Shown here: piece after piece, positions 33,501-42,676 of the stretch
Layout: each line of letters opens with the position of its first letter
Numbering within the stretch: the first letter of the stretch is position 1
From: Bacillota bacterium
GTDB taxonomy: Bacteria > Bacillota > Bacilli > Paenibacillales > Paenibacillaceae
Length of the DNA: 64,000 bases
Assembly (NCBI GenBank): GCA_023460795.1
Contig: JAEWPC010000047.1
Span: 1-64,000, forward strand
Direction of reading: 5' to 3'
Position numbers and translations under genes: made by a program
The notes under the pieces: generated by a model
Database searches by the model: none
What the model saw: only the letters and a program-made list of their open reading frames with translations
Told to the model about the DNA's origin: nothing

Positions 33501-36500
33501 GACGTTCAGCCAGCTCCGCTGCGACAGCACGATGCGTAAACCGCAGTCCTCCGCCATGTAGCGAAGCCGGTCCGCCGGAAACTCAGGCGGCAGCGGTACA
33601 TAAGCCCCGCCGGCTTTTAGAATTCCGAGCATTCCGGCCATCATGGCTGCGGAACGTTCGGCCATGAGGCCAACCGGCTCTTCCGGCATCAAGCCAGCCT
33701 CCAGCAGCAGCCGCGCGATGCGTTCGGCGCGCGCGTCCAGCTCGCGATAAGTCATACGCTCGTCCGCGAAAGCGGCGGCAAGCTTCTCCGGCGTCCTTGC
33801 CGCTTGCGTTCGGAACATCTCCTGAAGCGTGAGCGTATCCGGGTACGGCGCACGCGTATCGTTGAACGACTCCGCGACTCGCTTCCGCTCCTCTTCGGAT
33901 AGCAGTTCCAACTCGCCAATTTCCGCGTTCGGCTTCCGCACGATGTTTAGTAGCAGCGTCCGCAATGCGTTCGTCCAATGCCGCATCGTCTTCTCGCCAT
34001 AGATCGCGGAAGCGTATTGTACCGTTATCGCAAGTCCATTCTCTTCCTCCAGAACGTACAAGCCGATATCGAATTGCGACACTCCGAAGTCGAACGCTAC
34101 CGGACGGGCCGTTATTCCTGGAGCGGATAGTTCGGCGTGCGCCATGTTAAGCATCGAGAACATCGCGTCGAACAGCGGGTTGCGGGTCATGTCGCGCGTC
34201 GGCTGCAGGCGTTCGACCAAATCCTCGAACGGTGCATCCTGCCGATCCATCGCGCCCAGAACTTCTGCCTTCACCGCTTCCAAGAGATCGGGGAACGCTT
34301 GATTCGGCATCGCTGATATTTTGATCGGCAGCGCGTTCACGAACACGCCGACCATGCTCTCGGTGTCGGGATTCGTCCTGCCTGCCATCGGCGTTCCGAT
34401 CACGACCTCCGACTGACGGGACAGCTTCGCTAGCCAGGCTGCGTAGGCGGACATCAACAGCATGAACAACGTCGCGCCGGATTGCTGCGCCAGCCGGTTC
34501 AATTCGGACACCTGCTCCTTGTCGAGATGAACGACCAATTGCGAGCCGGCCGTGGATTTGACGGCGGGACGAAGAGCGTCTCCTTGAAGCTCGAGCTTCG
34601 GAATCGGCCCCGCCAGCCGCTTCATCCACCATTCGATTTGGGCGTCGATCCGGACTTTCTGTTCGGTCGACTGCTGCCAAACCGCGTAATCCTTGTATTG
34701 GCGCTCGAGCGGCGGCAGCTCTTCTCCGCCGTACAGCCGGATGAAATCGCGAACGAGCACGTTCACCGATACCCCGTCGGCGACGATATGGTGGATGTCG
34801 AACACGAGCGTATACCGCTCATCCGTGAGCCGGAACAAGCCGACGCGGAACAGCGGCGCATGGCGCAGCTCGAACGGCCGGACGATGGCGCGTATCGCCT
34901 CGTCCAACGCTGCTTCATCCGAAACGTCGGCCTCGACTAGGTTTACGTCAAGTTCCGGATGAATCCGCTGACAAGGCTCCCCTTCATGCAGCTCGAAGGA
35001 AGTGCGGAGCGCCTCGTGCCGCTGAGCGAGCTCGCGGAACGCCGTCTTCATCCTGTCGCGATCGATCGCGCCGGACAGTCGCAACACCGTCGGGATTTGA
35101 TAAGCGGTGCCTTCGGGATCGAATTGCTGCAGGAAATACATCCGGCGCTGCGCCGGAGATACCGGGTACAGCTCGGCTTCCGGCGCTTTCGGGATAAGTC
35201 CCGCGTTCGCGTGTCCGACCTCTCCCTGAACAGCTATCAACTCTGCCATATGGGATAGCCGAGGATGATCGAACAGGTCGATCAGCGTTACCCGCGCGCC
35301 GAACGTCCGCGCGATATGGGAGACCAGCGTGGCGGCCTGCAACGAATCGCCTCCGGCATCGAAGAAATGCGCGTTTCGCCCGTACGGTCCGCCGCCGATT
35401 AACCGAACCCACAGCTTCGCCAGCGCGATCTCCGTTTCTCCGACAGGAGCAGCATATGGAATATCCGTCCCAATGGTCCTTGACTCCTGCCATTCCACGG
35501 CAAGCTTCGCTATATCCGAAGCGTCGGGATATCGAAGCGGCAGCAAGTATGCGCCGTGCGCAAGCGATTCCTCGCGTATGGACGGGAGCACCCAGCGATA
35601 CGCGGCTTGAACGACCTCGGCATCGTCTTGAGCAGCGCTCCAAGGATGCGACGGGGTCCATGGGAGTTCTCCCCTTTCCGTCTCCGCTGCGGCCGTCTCG
35701 CCAAGCGCTTCTTCCGCCGCCAGGCGAACGCCTTCGAAGAATTCGACATGCGCGGGCGCACCCGCCACGCGGTCGATCGGAAAGACGAACGTAACGTCCC
35801 GGTTATCCGCAAGCGCCTTATCTTCTATCGGAATCCAACCGTTTTCCGCTAGGAACTGCTCGAACGGCTTGTTTTTGGCGGTCCGTCGGAACGCCGCTTG
35901 CAACTCCGTACATTCGTTCGCCTGCGCGTAACGCTTCAATCCGGCTAATACCGTTTGCTCCACGCCGCGTCCTAATACCCGGCAGCTTAGCAAGAAGGTG
36001 CGGATCAATAAAGCCGGGCCGCTAGCTTCCGCGGAGATGAACCCGATCCTGCCGTAGTCGCCGTACCGATCGGCCGCTTCGACGATCCACTGCTGCGACT
36101 TGCCTTCCTGCATCAACCGCTTGATCTCGGCTTCCGAATAGCGGACGCCGTTCAGATTGAATTGGTTCGTCCGAGCCGTCAGTTGCGCCGCCCGTTCCGT
36201 TTCGTCCGGCATCAGCGGGCGAAGGCTCACCTTGAGTTCGAGGCTTCGCAAGTAATCGCTCAGCTCATCTCCCGATCGGGCGTCCGCTTGCCTTCGCCTT
36301 TCCGCCGTGTACCCGTCCGCGCGTCTGCGGTCCTCGTCCGTGACCCGGTGGCGGTCCCACGCCCACACATGCGTCAGGAACGACGAAATCTCCGCTTCCT
36401 CCGGAAGCTTCAGCGTCAGCGCTTCCGGGCACTCGGCCATCATGGCCATGCATTCTGCGGCGTTATCGTCCAGGAACATGAAGCTGTCCACGCCCAGATT

Positions 36501-39500
36501 CAGCTCTTCCGCCAACTCGCGCAAGTTGCTCGGCTTCGGATTCCAATTCACGCGCCAGGCGGCGAAATGTTCTTGACGGAGTACCATGCCGGGATTCCGT
36601 TCGAACGTTTCCCATAAGTCTGCTTCGTTGTTTTTGCTGCAGAGGGCGAGCAGGAATCCTTCCCCCCGCTTGCGGAGCAAGAGCCGCTGCAGCGCTTCGA
36701 AAGGAGGACTGACGACGACGCCCGTCGGCCCGTCTTCCCCGCAGACGCCGCGCCACAACGTGTTATCCGCGTCGACGACGATCACCTTGAACGGATGGCC
36801 GTGCCAGCCGATCAAAGCGCGGGCGATCTCCGTACCGAAAGCGGCATAATACTCTTCCGTATACGGGATGCGTCCTGTCTCGAACGCGATGGGATCTTCT
36901 ACTTGGCGAACCCGGTAACGAGCCGCGGTATCTGCGAAATCCAACGGGCGGACATGCGCAACACCCGTCAAAGAAGCTGCCCATCGCTCGCGAATCAGCC
37001 GCGTCGTTGCCTCCGGCAAGGCCCCTAAAGGTCCGTTAGGATCGAACGGCATTAAGGCAACGAAATGCGCCCCGTGTCCGACTCGGCCCTTGAGCATCCC
37101 TGCCAGACGTTCCAAGTCGTCTTCCAATCGGGCAACGGCGTCTGCCGCGCTTGCGGATTGCGGGGACAACCAATCCTCCGGCCGCACGAGCAAGATGGAT
37201 GCGCCTGCCTGTTCCTCGGATTCGTTCTCGGTCAGAAACTGAAAAATTTGGTTGTACGGCGCGAAAGTCGCTTCTGGCGCATATCCGAACTTGGCGAGCC
37301 AATGCTTCAGCGGTTTGGCCGCCGGTTCGGCCGTGAACGTGGATGCGATGCGCACGCTCAGCTTCCGGCTATGAACCTGCGATCCCCCGTCGTTCAGCTC
37401 TCTTCTGCGGGCAAGCTCGGCCTCTTCTCCTGGCTCGAACAGCTCGATCGCTCCGATCCGCGTATCCTCATCGCCGCTCACCGCCTCCGCCAACCGCGCG
37501 AAGTGTCTCGCCATCCGGGCGATCGTCTCCTCCCGGAAGAGCGCCGTATCGTATTCGATGACGCCGCGAAGCTCTCCGGACGCTCCGGGGAACAGATCCA
37601 TTTTCACGTCCAGTGCCGAGGTTTCCCTCTCCAGAGGAAGCTCCGTAAACACCAAGCCGTCCGCGGCGAACCGCTCGCTTCCCGCCGCATGATTGTGGAA
37701 CACGAGCATCGTGTCGTACAGCGGGTTGCGAGATCGGTTCGAAGCCGCGTTCGTTCCCGCGACCATCTCGTCGAACGGAAACTGGCCGTTGTCATACGCT
37801 TGAAGCGTGCGACGTCCGGTCTCCTCGAGCAAATCGGCGAGAGTATGCTCGCCGTTCATCCGAAGCCGGATAGGAAGAAAATTCATGAACACGCCGACGA
37901 CGTCCCTGAACTCCCGTTGTTCTCTGCCGTTCACGAGCGAGCCTGCGATAAGCTCGTCTTGACCGGCATACCGGGACATAAGCAGGCTGTAGAGCGAGAA
38001 TAGCACGGTATGCAGAGACGCTTGTCGTCTCTTCGCCAGTTGGTGAAGCTTCTCCGTAGTAGCTGCCGGCAGCGTAAAGCGGAACAATCGGCCTTGGCGC
38101 AGCTTCGTTGCCGGCCGTGGGAAATCGAGCGGCAGCCGAAGCTCCGGCAGCGGTCCCGCCAGAACGTCTTCCAACCAATAAGCGCGCATCCTCCGAAGCT
38201 CTTCACTCTCCATCCGCTCACGCTGCAACCGGACGTAGTCCCGGTACTCCGCGCGCTTGGATGGCAGAGGCCGTCCGCCGTACAAAGCCGTCAGCTCCTG
38301 CAGGAGTAGCGCGAGCGAAGCGCCGTCCGCGATCAAATGATGGGTATCGAGCACGAGCAGATGGCGTTCTTGCGATACGGAGGCTAAACCGATTCGCATC
38401 AGGGGTTGGCGCGTCAGATCGAAAGGCTTCGCGAAGCCGGCCGCGAACGAATGCCATTCTTCTTCGGAAGAGAGCATCGCGTGCTCCACTTTCAGCTCGG
38501 CCTCGGGGTGGACGCGCTGAATCGGCTCGCCCTCCTCCGACCACTCGAACGTCGTTCTCAAGCTTTCGTGCCGCTTGGCGAGGCTCGCGAAAGCCGCTTG
38601 CAATCGATCCGCGTCCAATGGACCATCGACCTCATAGGCTAGCGTCATATGGTGATGGATGTCGGCGCCCGGTTGCTGCGCGGCCAAGAATAGCCGGACT
38701 TGGGAACGGGACAACGCAAAGACGGCGTCCGGCGCGGACGGAACGACCTGTTCCGGCATATCGGCTTTGGCAACCGAAATCGATAAATCGATGAATTCGG
38801 CCAGAGAGGCAACGGTCGGATAGCGAATCAACTCAGCGACGCCGACCTCCAGATTGAACCGGGCGCTAAGCAAACCCGAGATTTGCAGTCCGAGGATCGA
38901 ATCTCCGCCTAACTCGTAATAATGGTCGTTGACGCCGATCTCTGATAATCCAAGAACGCGCCCCCACACCTCGGCAACGGCGCGCTCGGTAACGCTATAC
39001 GGGCCATCGCCTCTTCCGCTAAGGGACACGGATTCGAGTGCGAGCGCAGGCTCGCGGCCCGACTCTCCCTCCGCGTATTTGTCCGGAACACGGAACAACG
39101 CGGATGCCGAAGTAGCTTCCACCCAGTATCGGGTGCGCTCGAACGGGTACGTAGGCAAATGAATTCTTCGCCGATACGAATCCCCGTACACCGCTCCCCA
39201 ATCCCAGCTTCCGCCTTCGGCATATTCACGGCACAGCGATTCCGTGCTCGCGGAACGAACGCGTTCGTCCGACCATGTATCCCGTTCGCCGGTCCCGGTC
39301 ATTCGTCCCACCCATACGCCAGGCTCCGGATTCCAAGCAACCTGAGAGCCGATGGACAACCCCGCGTCCTGCAGCCGTTGCTCCAGTCGGACCAGCTTTC
39401 CTTGAAGCTCGCCGATCGAGCTCGCCGCGAAGGCGGCCCGATAATCATCATGTCCCCTCCCCGTATTCGCGGTGTAACAAACGTCCCGCAAGTCCGCCGA

Positions 39501-41018
39501 ACGCCCGTAAGGCTGCTCAAGGAACCTTGCGTAACGGCCGATGAGCGCTCCTAACGCCGCTTCCGATCTAGCCGATAACGCCAGTACTTCCGTGCGGTTC
39601 TCTTCATCCGCTCGGTAGATCGGCTCGTCCTCGGGCGCCTCTTCCAGCACCGCGTGCACGTTCGTGCCGCTCATGCCGAACGAGCTGACGCCGGCCCTGC
39701 GCGGCGCGTCGCCTTCTCGCTCCCAAGTGCGCAGCATGTCGCTGACGTAGACCGGGGAATCGATGAACGAGATGTCCCGGTTCGGTTCGCGGAAGTGGAG
39801 CATCGGCGGCAGCTGTTTGCGGTGCAGCGCCAACGTCGCTTTCACGAGTCCGACGAGCCCGGCCGCCGTGTCTAGATGTCCGAAATTCGTCTTCAGCGAT
39901 CCGACGGCGCAAAATTGCGACCGGTCCGTATACCGCCGGAACGCTTGCGAGAGTCCGGCGATTTCGATCGGATCTCCCAGCTTCGTGCCCGTACCGTGCG
40001 CCTCGACGTAACCGATCGTCGCGGGATCGATCCCCGCGTCCTGCCAAGCGCTCGCGATGACCGCTTCTTGGGCGAGGACGTTCGGGGCGGTAATCCCTAC
40101 GGACGCCCCGTCTTGGTTCGCCGCCGTCCCTTTGATCACCGCGTAGATGGCGTCGCGGTCGCGTAGAGCCTGACCGAGCGGCTTGAGCAGCACGGCGGCA
40201 ACCCCTTCTCCGCCGCCCGTCCCATCCGACGCGTCGTCGAACGTGCGCGCCCGGGAATCGGACGATTCGATGCCGATCTTGATGCCTAAGTCGACGGGCA
40301 ACAAGTACGTTTTCACGCCGCCGACGATCGCCGTCTCGCATTCCCCGCCCCGAAGCGCTTGCACGGCCAGGTGCAAAGCGGCGAGCGACGAGGAACACGC
40401 GGTATCGACGGTGATCGCGGGGCCTTGCAGATCAAGTAAGTATGAAAGCCGACCGGCGACGATCGAAGACAGATTGCCGGGGATGGCCAGCGACAGAGAT
40501 GCCGGATCCTTCTCGGCGATCAGCCGCTTGTAATCGTGGAACGCGTCGCCGTTATAGCCGAGATAGACGCCCGTTCGGCTTCCGCTTAGCTTACGGCCGC
40601 CGTACCCGGCGTTCTCGATCGCGCTCCACGCCGTCTCGAGCCATAGCCGTTGATTCGGATTCATGAGCGCGGCTTCTTTCGGAGACAACCGGAACAACCG
40701 GCAGTCGAACTTATCGATCTCCTCTAGATAAGCGCCGTCGTAATAGGCGATCGTGCCTTCGGGCAGCCTCGTTCCGGCTAGCAGCGCTTCCGAGTCGCCG
40801 CGGCGAGCCTCCGGGAAAGGACCGACGGCGTCGAAGCCTTCCGCGATCCGATCCCAGAACGCATCGATGTCGTCCGCTTGCGGAAGACGGACCGCCATGC
40901 CGATAATCGCGATATCGCGGCCCGACGTCTCTTCGACTTCAAAGCCGCTTCCGTCCTCCGACTCCGCTTCAAGCGTATCGCTCCAGTCGTTGTCCTCCCA
41001 CCATGCGTTGTTTCCCAA
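30600..41018 (-). CDS. Hybrid PKS/NRPS: KS-ACP-C-FkbH-ACP-C-A(Ser)-PCP-C
   Basis: The 3472-residue protein starts with a ketosynthase (Cys208 in DTACSSSL, EAHGTGT, NFGHLD) and a post-KS linker. No acyltransferase follows, so malonate must be loaded in trans. Next are an ACP (LGGDSILG, about 704) and a C domain (HHLIADG). Residues about 1215-1755 form an FkbH domain (HAD motif VDADNTLWRGV from Asp1416, LDDNAAECMAM), which in known systems loads glyceryl from 1,3-bisphosphoglycerate. An ACP (FDAGGDSLQA, about 1890), a second C (HHIVADG), an A domain whose code reads D-V-W-H-F-S-L-V-D-K (Ser, as in EntF), a PCP (LGGHSLKA) and a third C (HHLVSDG) complete it. There is no ketoreductase or thioesterase. 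TTG 41018 has AGGAGG seven bases upstream. Confidence 0.92.
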   Translation of the reverse strand: MGNNAWWEDNDWSDTLEAESEDGSGFEVEETSGRDIAIIGMAVRLPQADDIDAFWDRIAEGFDAVGPFPEARRGDSEALLAGTRLPEGTIAYYDGAYLEEIDKFDCRLFRLSPKEAALMNPNQRLWLETAWSAIENAGYGGRKLSGSRTGVYLGYNGDAFHDYKRLIAEKDPASLSLAIPGNLSSIVAGRLSYLLDLQGPAITVDTACSSSLAALHLAVQALRGGECETAIVGGVKTYLLPVDLGIKIGIESSDSRARTFDDASDGTGGGEGVAAVLLKPLGQALRDRDAIYAVIKGTAANQDGASVGITAPNVLAQEAVIASAWQDAGIDPATIGYVEAHGTGTKLGDPIEIAGLSQAFRRYTDRSQFCAVGSLKTNFGHLDTAAGLVGLVKATLALHRKQLPPMLHFREPNRDISFIDSPVYVSDMLRTWEREGDAPRRAGVSSFGMSGTNVHAVLEEAPEDEPIYRADEENRTEVLALSARSEAALGALIGRYARFLEQPYGRSADLRDVCYTANTGRGHDDYRAAFAASSIGELQGKLVRLEQRLQDAGLSIGSQVAWNPEPGVWVGRMTGTGERDTWSDERVRSASTESLCREYAEGGSWDWGAVYGDSYRRRIHLPTYPFERTRYWVEATSASALFRVPDKYAEGESGREPALALESVSLSGRGDGPYSVTERAVAEVWGRVLGLSEIGVNDHYYELGGDSILGLQISGLLSARFNLEVGVAELIRYPTVASLAEFIDLSISVAKADMPEQVVPSAPDAVFALSRSQVRLFLAAQQPGADIHHHMTLAYEVDGPLDADRLQAAFASLAKRHESLRTTFEWSEEGEPIQRVHPEAELKVEHAMLSSEEEWHSFAAGFAKPFDLTRQPLMRIGLASVSQERHLLVLDTHHLIADGASLALLLQELTALYGGRPLPSKRAEYRDYVRLQRERMESEELRRMRAYWLEDVLAGPLPELRLPLDFPRPATKLRQGRLFRFTLPAATTEKLHQLAKRRQASLHTVLFSLYSLLMSRYAGQDELIAGSLVNGREQREFRDVVGVFMNFLPIRLRMNGEHTLADLLEETGRRTLQAYDNGQFPFDEMVAGTNAASNRSRNPLYDTMLVFHNHAAGSERFAADGLVFTELPLERETSALDVKMDLFPGASGELRGVIEYDTALFREETIARMARHFARLAEAVSGDEDTRIGAIELFEPGEEAELARRRELNDGGSQVHSRKLSVRIASTFTAEPAAKPLKHWLAKFGYAPEATFAPYNQIFQFLTENESEEQAGASILLVRPEDWLSPQSASAADAVARLEDDLERLAGMLKGRVGHGAHFVALMPFDPNGPLGALPEATTRLIRERWAASLTGVAHVRPLDFADTAARYRVRQVEDPIAFETGRIPYTEEYYAAFGTEIARALIGWHGHPFKVIVVDADNTLWRGVCGEDGPTGVVVSPPFEALQRLLLRKRGEGFLLALCSKNNEADLWETFERNPGMVLRQEHFAAWRVNWNPKPSNLRELAEELNLGVDSFMFLDDNAAECMAMMAECPEALTLKLPEEAEISSFLTHVWAWDRHRVTDEDRRRADGYTAERRRQADARSGDELSDYLRSLELKVSLRPLMPDETERAAQLTARTNQFNLNGVRYSEAEIKRLMQEGKSQQWIVEAADRYGDYGRIGFISAEASGPALLIRTFLLSCRVLGRGVEQTVLAGLKRYAQANECTELQAAFRRTAKNKPFEQFLAENGWIPIEDKALADNRDVTFVFPIDRVAGAPAHVEFFEGVRLAAEEALGETAAAETERGELPWTPSHPWSAAQDDAEVVQAAYRWVLPSIREESLAHGAYLLPLRYPDASDIAKLAVEWQESRTIGTDIPYAAPVGETEIALAKLWVRLIGGGPYGRNAHFFDAGGDSLQAATLVSHIARTFGARVTLIDLFDHPRLSHMAELIAVQGEVGHANAGLIPKAPEAELYPVSPAQRRMYFLQQFDPEGTAYQIPTVLRLSGAIDRDRMKTAFRELAQRHEALRTSFELHEGEPCQRIHPELDVNLVEADVSDEAALDEAIRAIVRPFELRHAPLFRVGLFRLTDERYTLVFDIHHIVADGVSVNVLVRDFIRLYGGEELPPLERQYKDYAVWQQSTEQKVRIDAQIEWWMKRLAGPIPKLELQGDALRPAVKSTAGSQLVVHLDKEQVSELNRLAQQSGATLFMLLMSAYAAWLAKLSRQSEVVIGTPMAGRTNPDTESMVGVFVNALPIKISAMPNQAFPDLLEAVKAEVLGAMDRQDAPFEDLVERLQPTRDMTRNPLFDAMFSMLNMAHAELSAPGITARPVAFDFGVSQFDIGLYVLEEENGLAITVQYASAIYGEKTMRHWTNALRTLLLNIVRKPNAEIGELELLSEEERKRVAESFNDTRAPYPDTLTLQEMFRTQAARTPEKLAAAFADERMTYRELDARAERIARLLLEAGLMPEEPVGLMAERSAAMMAGMLGILKAGGAYVPLPPEFPADRLRYMAEDCGLRIVLSQRSWLNVAEQAAPNALTINLDDPEPQTVATTAPLSPLSATSAEQLAYILYTSGSTGRPKGVMIRHRSVINRLNWMQKAYPLQQDDVILQKTPYSFDVSVWELFWWAMAGASVAFLEPGAEKDPTRLIEAIGRHRATTMHFVPSMLAAFLEAAQAVPRESLRERLGSLRRVFASGEALQRGHVDRFYALMKQLGLTQVKLVNLYGPTEATVDVSVHECEADSSLDFVPIGRPIDNTSLYVVSPEGLPQPVGVPGELCIGGVQLAEGYVNRPDLTAEKFVPNPFMPGEVMYRTGDLARWMDDGQIQYLGRIDDQVKIRGYRIELGEIERTLLLHEAVSEAAAAVKDDGTGGKRICAYVVADRSLTSGELRQHCAERLPDYMIPAAFAQLAAMPLTASGKADRKALPEPEGTMDTGTAYTAPAGETERKLAALWEELLQRERVGANDDFFELGGHSLKAAAMAARIETEFGVRLPLKDIFMHPTVARLAVLLEAGTAQAAHEPIPQAPIKPYYPVTSTQKQMLVHERRNPGTLSYHMPAVLVIKGTLDKHRLQSALQRLTERHEALRTSFGQAEGRMVQRIHDQAEIVFERIEPADFFADRDSDETVAACRWLKPFDLERQPLFRTAIVPLAEDRHLFLFDIHHLVSDGMTNAILIADLAALYEGRTLPAVPSQFKDYSEWLANQLSGDEKERHIRYWLNRFSDGVPALELPADEERSVLADPQARDEAGQYRFSVSEEMTERLGQLARQSGATLSMVLLAAYQALLAYWSGSEDVVTGVPAAGRSHPDLARTAGLLLQTFAIRNRPVSSLSFESWLAEVKRSMLEAFDHPWLPMDELVEKLDEHNLIRWDSTRHPLFDTMFVMNNFERPASGSGELSWEPLEWPVLAAKTDLVLQAEERDGSLHLVLEYRSRLFREDTVRQMADALLALLAQTADDPGASLETLTGASSDPNRSSAMHEEVPAGSGGSFDSGFSF

Positions 41019-41053
41019 CGGTCATCCTCCTCCCCGCTTGTAAAGCTCCACGC

Positions 41054-42676
41054 TCAGGCTCCGATGCCGTATTGAGCAGTTTCCTGACGCACGACGACCT
41101 CGGACCGGCTGTTTCTCCACAAACCGTACATGAGAGCCAATATCGCGACCGAGGTCACGCCGAGAATCGCGTACAATACCGCCCCGGACGGCAAGCCCGT
41201 CAGGTGACGTATGATGTAATACGCGCCGAACAGGACGAATTCGTTAATGATGGTCAGCCAGATCGAACGGAACCATACGTAGATGAGTCCGAATATGACC
41301 GCGCCTGCCGTACCGTAGAGCATGAGAGCCGGATCCCCGGAGAAGAACAGAATGCCGTAGAACACGCCGGTGATCAGCATCGCCGGAATGAGCGGCAACG
41401 CCCTGCGCAGTTCGTTGAAGATCAGCGCCCGGAACAAAATTTCTTTGTAGACGGAATTGATGACGAAGAAGCTGAAGAACACCCAAGCGTTATGCCCGAG
41501 GAAAAAGCCGACGATATTCTCGAATCCCGGCGCCGCGTCCTTCACTTCCGGTATGCTGAACAGGCTCATGACCCAGAGCGCCATGCACACCGCGAGCGAC
41601 AGGTTAAGCGCGTGCGCCTTGCGGCTGGCGGGACGGAATTCCGAGATCGCGATCAAATCTTTCTTGTAGAACTTTTTCAGGACGAAATAATAGAGCGGCA
41701 TGGCGAGAATCGCGTTCGTATACAAGCCGATAATGCCGTTGTTTCCCAGCTGCGGATAACGAGGCAGAACCGCTTCCTCCCAGATGACGACCAGGATTTG
41801 CAACAGTCCATAGTAAATGCCGACGTAGACGGCCAAATTCCCAAGCATGACTCCGTATTTCTTAAGCTGGGCTGCGCCTTTCCAGATATAGATCAGCGTT
41901 CCCCCGATCAGCAGCAGTCCGGCGGCGGCGATCGCGAGCAGCAGAATGTCGGGCAAGTCCGCGAGCGCGTCATACAGTCCGACCTTGTCGGCGATCAGGA
42001 TAAGGCAGTTGACGATGGCGCCGATGCCGATCGTGGCCCATAGCGACTTCATGCGCAAGTAGACGAGACAGTACATGATGCTAAGGAAAAACGCGGTTAT
42101 TTGAATCCAGAAGCTCGGTTGAAAATAGCCGTAGACGAGAGAAGAAACCGGAACCGACAGCCATGCTCTCATGCTGCCGTTGAACGCGTTGAACACGATT
42201 CCCCTGAACAGCAGCTCCTCGAACACGACTCCCAGGAAACCAACGCCGATAATCACGTAGACGAAGGATTCCGCGGTTCCGAACGTGTTTACGTAGTCCT
42301 CGAAATCGTTCGTTCCGCCCCTCACCCCGCTCAGGTTGGCTACGCCGACGAAAAGCAAGGCGGCGCCGACGCCCATGAACGCGATATGCCTCCATTGCGA
42401 GCGGCTCAAGCCGGTGAATCCGGCCGTCCGGAGGATTCCGGGAATTCTCCCTTTGGAGAGTACGGTGATCAGCTTCGATAGAGGCAGAAACAGCAGGAAC
42501 GCGATCCCGAACACGAGACTGAGGAAAATGGGGATGTTCCGATCCAGGAAAGCTTGGTAGTCCGGATTCGGATCTACGAGCAACGTGGCGTGCAACATCG
42601 TCACGAGCCAGAACACGAACAGATACATGGCCGAATACAACACCGCTCCGGCGACGGACAACAGCTTGGACTTCAT
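41054..42676 (-). CDS. CPBP family intramembrane protease, duplicated CPBP domain
   Basis: The 540-residue polytopic protein has two CPBP (Abi) cores. The first shows FEELLFRGIVFNAF with the paired Glu residues and R; the second shows YKEILFRALIFNELRRALPL. Each is followed by helices carrying the later conserved polar positions. Single-domain CPBP proteins have about 200-300 residues, so this is a tandem duplication. Members include CAAX-like proteases and bacteriocin self-immunity proteins. It overlaps the malonyltransferase gene by four bases and lies 35 bases before the PKS gene, so it is an integral part of the biosynthetic operon. Precursor processing or self-protection are the likely roles. 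Confidence 0.85.
   Translation of the reverse strand: MKSKLLSVAGAVLYSAMYLFVFWLVTMLHATLLVDPNPDYQAFLDRNIPIFLSLVFGIAFLLFLPLSKLITVLSKGRIPGILRTAGFTGLSRSQWRHIAFMGVGAALLFVGVANLSGVRGGTNDFEDYVNTFGTAESFVYVIIGVGFLGVVFEELLFRGIVFNAFNGSMRAWLSVPVSSLVYGYFQPSFWIQITAFFLSIMYCLVYLRMKSLWATIGIGAIVNCLILIADKVGLYDALADLPDILLLAIAAAGLLLIGGTLIYIWKGAAQLKKYGVMLGNLAVYVGIYYGLLQILVVIWEEAVLPRYPQLGNNGIIGLYTNAILAMPLYYFVLKKFYKKDLIAISEFRPASRKAHALNLSLAVCMALWVMSLFSIPEVKDAAPGFENIVGFFLGHNAWVFFSFFVINSVYKEILFRALIFNELRRALPLIPAMLITGVFYGILFFSGDPALMLYGTAGAVIFGLIYVWFRSIWLTIINEFVLFGAYYIIRHLTGLPSGAVLYAILGVTSVAILALMYGLWRNSRSEVVVRQETAQYGIGA

Noticed and set aside
41003..42043. Plus-strand open frame of 346 codons opposite the CPBP gene
   Set aside because: Charged, repetitive translation (Asp/Glu/Gln-rich) complementary to hydrophobic helices, as expected for antisense of a membrane protein.
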